From Fasciola hepatica (taxonomy: Eukaryota; Platyhelminthes; Trematoda; Plagiorchiida; Fasciolidae): DNA of 64,000 nucleotides. This document shows positions 20,171 to 32,100 of the stretch, in pieces. Where the stretch lies: assembly GCA_948099385.1 (NCBI GenBank), contig CANUEZ040000165.1, positions 6,956,501 to 7,020,500 of the forward strand, in the 5' to 3' direction. The notes under the pieces are model-generated. The model saw only the letters and a list, made by a program, of their open reading frames with translations, searched no databases and had not been told where the DNA came from. The position numbers and the translations under genes were made by a program. The stretch's first letter is position 1. The number at the start of each line of letters is the position of its first letter.

Positions 20171-23100
20171 CTGAACGGAATGTGTGCGTGTGTTGTGATT
20201 AATGGAAATATTGTAGGAAGTGCAGAGAGCAAGGGGGGAGAGAACAAAAAGGACAATTAGGGTACTGCATTCGTTCTTCTGGCGATACAAAATCGGTAAA
20301 GGCTTTAAACTGCGCTGCACTCGTAACAGGTGTTTGAAAATGGTTATCAACGGCTCCTAACCGACACGTCAAAAACTACACCGCATAGCAACAAAAAGAC
20401 GGTCTTTTACTCAGGTTCGTCTTACAATCAGAGGCGGAAAATGATGTTCGATGACCATAGGTGATCTTGAGAGTGACACGTTGAATCACCGGATTCCGTC
20501 CTAACGTCAATTACGCTTGAGCTCCGTGGAACAATACTTCTGATCAAAAGAAAACGGCTGAAGGTATCACTGATCACCACAGTTCTAACCCCGTCGACTT
20601 CCACTTCCCGCTTCAACACTGATCGCAGTCATTTCATGGTTATTTGAAGCCTAAACGTTTAGAGCACTCTGTTATGAGTGGCTCTAGAGGAACAGATCTG
20701 TGCGTATCTCACGATGCAGTTGGTGCCGGTATTCATTGCTGAAGACTCATCAGAAGTAGTTTTGTCTGATTTCGTCGACCAGAAACAAGGATTTATTGAC
20801 CTAGACGTAATTCATTCTGGCTCTGGGAAACTGCCTGCCAGCTATCTCCACTTACTCTCCCAATTGCGTAATCGAGGACAGAGCCATTATTAGTCTGACG
20901 GTTATTCGTTAATAAGGTCGGTTTTATGCCCAATAAATAAGCGATCAAGGACGATTAGTGACAGCGCTCGAATATATGGGAAATTTCCCAATTGGAAATT
21001 CATCTCGTGAAAAATATTCAAATCCATGGACATAACTATGATTTGTCCGGTGAGGCTCACCAATAAGTGAAGATGCCAGCTCTTGTCACGCTTCACGCAA
21101 CCGACAAAAAGCGAGCGAAAAGGGGCGGTGTGCTTATAGGCTATTGGCTTTGTCCGACCGCCTGCACCCCCGGTCACATCTTGTGCAGCTTGAGTAAACG
21201 AGTAAAGTCGAGCTCAAGAAGGAGTTTATATATATATATATATATGTGTAGAAGATTTCATGTGGGCTGAATATTACCGGCTATTAAGTCAACTGCAATA
21301 CATAGGTACCCTGGAGACCTTGGATTCCTTCTGAATGGCATATGAACGATCACTCTGATCAACGGTTTCCACCAGACGAAATTTGTCGGTTTCTTCCCGT
21401 TGGGATTTAAAGAAACTGGGAAAGTGAACATATTTTCAAGCAATGGAGTGAATCAGTGATTGCGCAAATCTACAAGAAATGTGTCAGATGTTCTTGTGAA
21501 AACGGCATAGGAATTGGGTTTGTAAGTACTGCTTCCAAACTGACGGCTGGCATTATTCAGCGCCGACTGCACAGCGCTCGAGAAAGGTGTACGCTTGAGA
21601 ATCAAACCGATTTCAGACCCGGTCATGGTTCTATCGACTACATATTTAACCTGTGGGAAATTTTATAACACAAGCACATTTTCTGTTTTCCTTAAAGCAA
21701 TCCTCAACCTAGCCAGTTGTGTTCGTAATTAACGGAGAACAGTACGCAACAAATTCGCTTGTTAGCGCATCAGTAAGCGCACAAGCAAGTAAGTAAATTA
21801 TCGATCGACAAGCACAGTACATGCGATCCAGTGCGGTCATGCAAGACCGCTCAGCAGCAACGAATCAACAAGCGTGCATAGTTTAGGGCCAAAGTCTGAT
21901 TGGTTAGAGCAAGCCGTTTGTGGCATGGGTGAAGTCAAAGTGATGCGTGTACGTACGTGCATGCGCGTGATAGTAGCCCGTACCGAATGTCCGAACAATA
22001 AGTTTGCCGGCACTGTAATGACACAGTCTATAGTCTGACCAATAGCAGGACCACACAACATAGCCGACCAACAGTTTTCGGGCCCTGCTTCTTACTGAAT
22101 GATGTACCAGCAAAATCCGCCTATTTTTGTAACTAGTGTGTGCGAACAGTCGAGGCCAAATTCGTACTTACGGCGACCTTTTGTGTGAGTTCTTTCACCG
22201 ATTTAACCATTATCATCCCTTTAAACTTTGTAACTGAGATGATTCTAGAATTTTTTTATTACATCCTTGAGCATGAGTGCAGTGGAAGGGGCATTTTACC
22301 CCATAGCCACGAAGGCCCACTGCCTTATTGGGGATAACCGGCAACCAGACCCTGAGACTTGGAGTGGCGAAGAAACACATAAGGTCTCAATAGGTCAGGT
22401 GAGGTAACGATCCGGACGACAGTGGATTACTGTCTACCACCAAAGTAACCGGTGATGGCGGGGATTCGAACCTCGGACCTCTGAGGTAGTAACCAAACGC
22501 TCTAAACCACTAGAGTTCGTGTGAAAATAGCAACAATGACCTTTATTCAGACAGGCAGGCGACGAAGCGCTTCCAACAAAAGATTTGCTCAGGTGAAATT
22601 TTTTGTCCGAAGTGCTGTCTTCACCCTAAAAATGTACAATGTTTATACAGTACTGGGTTGGCCCTGCACAAAACCTTGTTCTTTTAGGACTAGCGACTGA
22701 GGGGGGGGGGGTAAGTCTACGTTGTAACACCAGATGCACTGGGCCATACGAGCTCGGAGGCAATGTCAACAGAGATGTGGGTCCTGGTGATCGGAGGTGC
22801 AAGGGGTTAGAAGAGGAAAACCAGTTTTAGTCTTACCTGTACGCAACGGTATAAGGAGAACGAGACAGCCACGTCCGGTTCATGTGCACTGAATACACTG
22901 CCCAGATGCACACTGATTTGCGTGTTCCATGCGGCTTCCACGATTCCGAATAGGAGAGCCACGAACATGCAACCAGCCACGCTGGAGATTCACGATGCGT
23001 TCAAGGGCGATTGAAGGCAACGGGATGGAAGAGATGAGGCGAATGATAAATAGAGTAACGGTGTTCACACGACGTATTTCACGGTCCATATGAATTGCGC

Positions 23101-26100
23101 GTATCTCGTAGCTAATGAGTTTATTTCGGTGTTTCATTTACAGCAAAGAACAACTTCACGAAGGGCGGGCAAAACACACTTTTCTCGACTGTATGGGTTT
23201 TTAATTAAATAATTAACTAATCAGAGAACCAGGCATAATCTACATGTTTTCTCACTTACTTAGGGGCGAAGTATGTTTTCTGATCACTGTCTCGCATCGG
23301 ACTATCGGCTGGAAGCAGGGCAAAGCACAGAAATGCGCTAATCAACGCAGACGGATAGCCGATGATAGCCAGTAATCCGGTTGATGGGATCCAACGGCGT
23401 AACTGCATCAAAAGACTGCCTGAAAAGTTCGCATAAGAATACGAAGAAATATAAGTCGGTCGGAATGAAGAGAATACAGAAAAATCTGGAAAAGATGACT
23501 TGAAATACGTGAAACAGAAGAAAAAAACACGAAATTCGGGCGATCACGCAAATATGATGCTTTCTGATCAAGAATCTCTGGGAGTAGTACTGGGCAACCA
23601 ATACATCATTTTGAAACTGTCGAGTAGTGGAATAGCTTCGTATATTTGGGCTGAGTTCTCACAAATTGTTCATTTTTTCCTACCGCTAATTGATTGCGTG
23701 AGTACTTTGTGCAAGCGTTCTGGATCATGTAAATTTTGTGACTATCTGTCAGCCGCTAAGAATCAAGGCTTATGGCTGATTACTCACACTTCAGAGTGCA
23801 TAAAGCACTTATTTGACTTGAACCTACGAGAGGAAATACCGTTGTCTGGTTACACAACAGTCATGTGATGTCGGTATTACATCCGTCCCTATGTCATGGA
23901 GTAGGTGCATGCTGCGGTAACTGGACTCAGAGAAAGCTGACCACTGCCAGTAGAAGATATATGAAGATTGTCGTATTTGAAAACTGATATCATCGGAACA
24001 CTGCTCGAATCCATTGGGAAAACCAACCTAGCAACAGTAAGAGTATACCAGAAGCATTGGGTATTCGAAGTCGATGGCTAATCTAGCCACCGACTTCGAA
24101 GGATTTACCATGACATGACATATTTACGAATACATTGAAGGGCTTTACACTGTTGTCGTTTTTTTGTTCCAGGGCACATTTGGCAAACCAAAAGTGCAAC
24201 CGGCAGGACATGGTTTCATGACAGTTAATCACGTTTGAATCTCCAAAATGACAACACCGCCTGCATGACCGCTGGGTCCTGATCCGATCCTGCTCGCCTG
24301 TTTCGTCGAAGCTTGGATCACAAAATGCTGCACGATTACTTACTCTCGCAGAGACTCTGGTACTGATGAAGAAGTTATTATTACTAGTATCTTTATTATT
24401 ATTACACGCTTGAGCATGAGTACAGTAGAAGGGGTATGCTCCATAGCCTCCAAGGCACACAGCCCTATTAGGGACAACCAGAAATCCAACCATACCCTAG
24501 GACCTGGAGTGACAGGGATCGACCCAAGGTACCAACAGGTGAGGTTTGGTAGTGAGCTAGGCAACAGTGGATTATTGTCTACCATCAAAGCGACCGGCAG
24601 TGGCGGAATTCCAACTTCTGACCTTTAGGGTGCGGTGCGGTAAACACTACACTATTCGACCACCAACACTGGTCAAGCACGCAATAACAAACACTGTCAA
24701 GCGAGTTGAAAATACGGCAAATAATTGTCGAAACGGTTTAACATATAAAACCTCATGGATAAAGAAGAGATGATAATAGGGTGGGGGAAAAGACGTACCG
24801 CAAACTTCACCCAGACCGACGAATACGCCCACCAGACCAATGTAGGCTTTGGCATTCGGATCAAATGCTTTCGTGTGACCAATACACGTGGCAAACAAGC
24901 TCGACTGGAATGTGGCACATAAGCCTTGAAAGTATCAACAGATAGCGGGTCAGATTGCGTACGTGCCACGTAGGTATTGAGTAAACAGGTGGTTAGGAGC
25001 GCGTGGATAAGTCAGACACTATAGATTGACTGGATAAAATTTAATCACAAGATGAGTCAGGCATTCATGGACGGAAATATGATCACAACTAATTTCCGTG
25101 TACCAACCAAATTAATACATTTTCGATGTAACTAGTATCTATAGATAAAGGCACCAAGTTCTTCTAAAGCTCAAGACCGGTTTCGCGGTTATAGCCGTTC
25201 AGCACGTATGTGATATCCGGTACTTCTCTATCCAATCGTTCTTTTTTATACTTTTACACTACGCAAGTGAATTTTCACAGATCTTCACACAGAAGCATCC
25301 ACTCACACTTCTGATGCACAAATGAGATAGTCATGAAGGGGTACTACAGGTACTACTACGCGTCGAAGCCTGTTTGTAGTTTCTGTGTATGCCCCAACAG
25401 ATCGTAGCCCTCCTAAGGATGAAGACGAATTCTACCGGGATTTGTTTCAACTGCTCCGTACCGTGCGCTCTGCGGACATCATGGTTGTTGCTGGTGATTT
25501 CAATGTTCAAGGTGGAAGCCTAGATGAGAAAGAAAGAAATATAGGAGACCGATTTGGCACTCCAGCCGACAGAACCGATAACGGTGACCGACTCATCCAA
25601 CTATGTTTCGACCATTGACCATTCCTAGCGGGTACAAATTTCTCGCACAAAAAGGGCACCGACCAACCTGGCGTCCCTCTTCGCCTTCAAAACGTTGGAC
25701 TCAGATCGACCACAATGTTATTGGTTAGCGCTGGCGCGAATCAATTCAAGACTATCGATCATTTTGGTCTACGTCTGTACACACTGATCACACTCTCGTC
25801 CGCGCGCGTATCGGCCTACGTTTCGTCGGTGACCGAGGCAACGCCAAAGCCAACCGTCCCCCATAGCTGCTACTGGACGATAACCATTGATCGGCTTTTC
25901 AAGCAGAATTATCCACCAGGTTGTCGATGCAGTCAAATGGCCAGGATTAAGAAGAACGATGGACAGAGATCAAACAGGTCCCACTCGAGGCTGCTGATGC
26001 TGCCCAAGGTTCAACAATCAGACACACAGAAACGGTGGATATTCGCATCCTCAGTTGCACTGTTAGGTGCTTGCAGATCGATTTCTCCGGATTTCAGATA

Positions 26101-29100
26101 TGATGAGACACGGAGATGCCAACTGATTTGAAGCCTGAGAAACGACCGTGAGCAGTGGTGGATTGCGAAGTGTAGGAAGATGGAGCAAGCTGCGGCCATT
26201 AGCAGCAACAACCTTTTCTGTCTAATCAGAGATATCGGACGAACGGCTAACTGATTCAGACCCAAGAGCGTCGACGAATTCGCTGGGCGGAGTTTTTCGA
26301 GAAGCAACTCAATTAGCCTTTATCCTCTTTAGGTTTACTAACTAGCACAGTTGTTACAGCCCTAGTTGCGGATACCAGTCCTTTGTAAGAAGTTGACGTT
26401 ATCAGTGAGATAAGCTATCTTAAACGACATAAGACTGCTGGATCAGATGGTTTTCCTCCGTCTATCTTCGAAAACGACGGCTCACCACTTTTACTGGAGT
26501 TCACAAAACTCCTCGGTTTGTCACGCAATAGGGAACGAGTTCCAAAGGGTTGGTGTGAATCAGCGGTCGCACTGATGTACGTGAAGAGTGACAGGTCCTC
26601 TTGTGAAAACCACAGGAGAATAAGTCTCGTTGGCACTGCATCCAAACTGCACAGTGGTGTCATTCTCCACCGCTTATCAACCGCTCGCGCGAGAATCAAG
26701 CTGGGTTTAGGCCTGGTACAGGTTGAATTGATCACATCTTCACTCTTCCGCAAATTTTGAACATAGGCACACCTCCAGTAGGCTCACTATCTCCGTTTTT
26801 CTTGATCCTAAAGTGGTCTTCGACTTAGTCGATCACACAGTTGAAGGATGTACCATAGAAATTTATTTCCATCACCAAGTTCCTGTACATGGACAGTCGA
26901 AGCCAAGTTCGGGTTTACGGTACGAAAAGTAATGTTCGTCAGGATTGCCACCTTTCACCTTTTTTCTTTGACTTTATGACTGATTCGGTCCTAAAGACTG
27001 CGATTTTTTCAGGTGAGGATAGTGGTATTGAACTTCTCCCGGATGGAAAAGTGTTAGACCTTAAATATGTGGACGACGTAGTTCTTTTAAGCGAAGATCC
27101 AAGTAAGTTACATGCTTCTCTAGACAGCTTGATGGACTGCGCAGCAATGTTTGGTATGCGTATTACACCTTCAAAGTACAACGTACTGTTGCAGGATTGG
27201 GTTGATCCAACGTCAAACCTTTCAGTGTCTGGAGAGACTACAGAGCAGATAGACAAGTTCTGTTATCTAAGTAGCTGCATTTCACTCAGCGGTCGGATAT
27301 TGGAATGAAATATCTTTGCGTATACAGAAACCATTCACCAGACTGAGTCACCTGCGGCGTCAACATGACATCCGTTCGTCTATCAAGGATCGGATGTATG
27401 CCGTAGCAGTCAGGGCAGTGCTTCCGTACGGTTCGGAGACATGACCACTACGGATGGATGATATACGAAGATCGTCAGTATTTGAACACCGTATAAGCAA
27501 GGCTGTGGTTCACGTACCAAATCATTGGATGAAATACTTAAGCTCATCAGACTAAGATGCTTGGGACAAGTGTTGTGCATGTCCTCTGACAGGATTCCTC
27601 GACGCGCAATGTTCGCTGAGGCGAGTACCGGTTGGAAGATGAGTAAGAGTGGTCAGTCTATAGCATGGAAGAAAGGTATGAAAGCCTAACCAGAGGACTT
27701 GGACATGTAGGACGTGCTAGACTTTCTGGGTAAGATCCAAGAGATCCTCGTACTCTGTGATTAGATACATTGGAAGATAGATTTACGTGTCGCGATCAGT
27801 GGCGCTTTTGTATCCACCAACTTTTTTCATCGACTTCACATCAACGTTTGTAGTTCTCCTCTTACTCATGTGATTCTCTTTCCTCTTTCATTATTTCCTT
27901 TTGAGGCTGCTGCAAGGAGATAACAACCAATACGACCGTACCCGGTGCACCGTTAGTGGTTGTCTGAAATGAAATTGATACCGGATTGAAGCTTCAGTGC
28001 GTCTTCGCACCTCCCGGATATCCTGACGCTTTCGCCGTCTCCTTTACTGCGCCATCAATAGCACAACAGAGAAGCGTGGATAATGTTATCTAAAAAACGA
28101 ATAAATGAATATAAATTTTCCCATCAAGCGCACGACATTTGTCTCTACTGTTTCGGTATTCTAAGTGATTGGGAACAGCTACGGCATACAAAGACAGTTG
28201 TGCTATATTCAGCCACCGGCTTCGACCATAAGTGATTCGTTGTTATACCTCGAATTAAAAACGTTCATCTGCTAGGCTCCGAACGAGAAGATGAAAAACA
28301 ACAACTGAAACCAGCGCCGATGAAAGCTTCTCCATAAGTGTACACCAACTCATAGGCTCATCGTTGCATCGCTTCTTCCAGTCAAGCTCACGCAGCGCAA
28401 ACAGCGCGCGGTGAGGTATGACGGCACGTAGGTATACGTAAAGTGTATCAGGGCCGCAGTGGTCACTGAAGAGTGGTTACTACAGTTAGCTGGCGATTAC
28501 CCCAAAAGCGACGAACCTCGTCAGCACTCATTCAGTGCTGCCAATAAGCGTTGTTTTTAAAACACACGTGACCCGATACAGAAGACCACTGGGGATCCCT
28601 CGCAGGGAGCGGCTGAATTTTACAACCGCAGACTACCGCAAATCCGACTCCTCAGGGAACTTCAGATGTCATGGTGGAGCTAAAAGTGTCGCAGCTTAAC
28701 AAAAATGAACTTGGCTCTTACTATTTGTGATCGTAACCACTTTTCCAAAATTTCTACCAACTATGATGGAGCTCCGAGGTGCTTGAAGCTGGCGACTATT
28801 TCCAACTGATCATCACAAAGCGTGAATGCACGACCAAACTCCTGACAGATTTGCAAAAAGTACTTTGCATCTGAGAGAGAGAGAGTGGGAGTATTGACAG
28901 AAGCTGGTGAGAACGAACCAGTGCCTACAGCCCGGGATGTTACAGTAATTCCACTACATTCCCAAATACGGTGATCCGGCAAATGTCATCCAAAGGCTGA
29001 CTCCATGCCCATGTGATCTCATTGGGATCATGGTGACTATTCACCATGCATTGTCGACTATCTATAGAACGATACTACTGAGGGACAGAACATTGTTTGC

Positions 29101-32100
29101 ATAAAATATTAGAAACGGAACAGATAGAACACTTAGCTTACCGGTAAATCCGGATGGAACCAACATGGCCAACATTATTTTGGATCGTAAAAGCACAAAC
29201 GAACGACCTAGTAACAAATTAGGATTGGCGCATTCAGAGCATAATAGAATAAGGACGAATAAGAAAGACATTTAATTGAGTTTGCAGTAGGTAAGCAAAA
29301 ATAAATTTGTATTCACATCGGAGATCATAGTGTTCCTTGTACTCGGTCAACCGTAGAAAAAGAAGACTGACAGTCTTGCGTACTGGTTGGAACGACGCCG
29401 AAACGCACTATGCACCAGCTAGCAAATTACTGAACTCACGAGGGTTTTCGTGATACTGAAGTATCGCCCATCGCCAGGTTAGATCAAGATTTGTCACTGT
29501 TACGAACAACAGATTAGACTACGATTGGTTGATAACAACAGCAATTCAAAACAAAGGTAAATAGGTACAATAAGAACGGCCGGTGGAGAAACAAGACGTC
29601 TGATGCGACGGGACAAAGTTGGGGGTGGATTCTAATAACAAGATTCTTTTTAAGGTGGTCGCAATTGAATTTTACTGAGTGAATTTGACAAGTCGTAGGT
29701 CGACTTGTAAAATCCAGCCGGGTGCGTCCCCAGTCGTCGGACCATCAATTTTACCGTTAACCGTGAATAAGGTGGACTTCGGCCCACCTTGCTGTACTTT
29801 GTGACTCTTGTTTCTTATGTTTTATCGTTGTGCCGTTGGCATTATGCTTGACTTCCAGCCGGTGCAAAATATGAACTACTTGTGAAATTGAGTGGACCTG
29901 TTCAATGTCATAAGACAAACATTCTGACACGTAGTACCGTACAAAATCAAAGTGGTGTAAAGTCAGAGACCTATTCCACCTGCAGCAGATCTTGACAGTA
30001 ATGCATCTGATCAGAGTTCAACAACCTCATACAAACAATCCGAACGTGAAATGGCAAGAGACAATAGGTCGAACACCACGTACCGAAAGTGTGACAGCAA
30101 GTTGTCATAGAATCGCGGGATACCGGCTGACTGAAAAGAAGGGACAGTAACTCACAATCAAATACGACTGTAAGGACAGTTGAAAAAAAAGATTCCACAG
30201 AAAAACGACCACTCAGATTCCTGAATAGGATAGGCAAGTACGTAACCAAACAGGCGCAAAATCGCATCTAAACAGGAGAACAATCGAACTTCAATGACAT
30301 CAGATCTCGTGTTTCAAAGAAGAAAACAGTTTCATTGTAATCATCATCGTACAATATTAAACAGTAGGGCAAGCCCCACTGACCACTGCTTTTCTCGTCA
30401 TGCTCCACATAGTAGTACAAACAGTGAATATCCAAGATAGACAGGGAGTGGACCTACAAGCGTGGAAAAAGGAAAGAACGCCGTAGTAGACAACACACTG
30501 AATAAACAGTCTAATTGGGCAAACGCTCATTGACCAATCATTCTGATCCGACAGAAAGTGACAACACGATCGTCACTGTTCACGGTTTGCTTCCATATCC
30601 TTCAGCGTCTCCAGCCAACTGGCAGACGGATCTTTTCGACCCGAATCACAAAGTCGCGAGGCACCTACATTTCCTAATTTCGCTGATATTTTTCCACTTT
30701 CCGCTGCCACGTCATCTGTTGACCTCCACGTAGCTTCTTCCACTCCCGAGGAGTGACGGAAAACAGGAAACGGTACGGTAGACGTGTGTTTACCACACGC
30801 AACACATGTGCCAACCAACAAAGTCTATTAAGTTGGATACACTGTGATGGAACATTATCTGAACTGGTACCCAGCACTCGATTTCTGACCTCATCATGAC
30901 TTTCTCGGCTATTCCACTCAATCTTAGCGACACTACGTAAACATCGATGGGCGAAAACCTCAAGACGACGAATATCTTCAGCACGCAAACTCCATGTCTC
31001 GCAACCATACAACAAAAGTGAACACACTGCGGCACAGTACACACAACCCTCCAACTTGGGCGAAATATAAGGTCGACACCACAAGTGCTTCAGTCCAGCA
31101 TACGCCACTCGAGCCTTGGATATGCGCGTGCTCACCTCTGCTACCGTGCTCCCATCCGTCGTCACGTTGGTGCCGAGGTAGGTGAAGTGGTCGACAACTG
31201 ACAGCACCTCCCCATCGAGCATCAAGCTCGAAATCGTTGACGTCCAGTCTTAAAACATCACTCTACACTTTGAAGGTGCGAAGCGCATGCCGAATGGAGC
31301 TACAGCTCTTGCGAGTCTATCTAGTGCACGTTGTGCATGTTCCGTGGATTCAAAAAAGCAGACAAAAGTTAAGAAAGACAGAGACTGTGGACCTACGAAA
31401 GGTGCGCTTGTACCCTAAGATTTGTCGAAGGGTACAGATGTCGTCGCTACAACCCCGATCAGGTCTGAAGCCGGCTTGATTCTCACGCATACACATTTCG
31501 CGGGCGTTGAATAATCGGTGGCAGTTTGGATGCGATACTTACCAAGTTAATTCCTTTAGTTTTCACAAGAGCACCTGCCACTTTTATTGCAGATCGGCAC
31601 AATAGTCAATCACACCAATCATCGGGCATTCGCTCACTAGGCCGGATAATCCGCAGATTTTTTTAACTCCGAAACTAAAGCTTTGCCTCCATCCGTGATA
31701 AAAAACGGAGACAACCCATCAGGTCCAACAACTCTGTACCTTCTCAAATAAATAATCTCCCGGAAAACCTCCATTTCTGATGGAAGACTGCCACCTAACT
31801 GCACTGGTTCTCTTGCAGGTATATTCGGAAGGTCCATTTAACTATTCTTTTAAGTGCTCTAGTTCAGACGACGTCCCTGAGCGGGAATCAGTGAGCCGTC
31901 GGACTCCTTGATTATTGGGACAGCTCACTGATTTAACAGAACATCGGTTCCGGAAGGCACAACTATGCAAGACAATCAAAAGACTCACCCAGTACCTTCT
32001 GCTTCCATTGCTATTTCAGCGGTGTCGTCAGCATCGATCGCAGACGAGATCGTACGTTTGGTGTTGTGCGGCTGACGCAGACCGAGGAACAAAAACGATC

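Noticed and set aside
22440..22530. A possible functional tRNA gene on the minus strand
   Set aside because: The A- and B-box-like segments are followed by a shared SINE body in three copies, and a full cloverleaf could not be drawn, so it is a SINE head.
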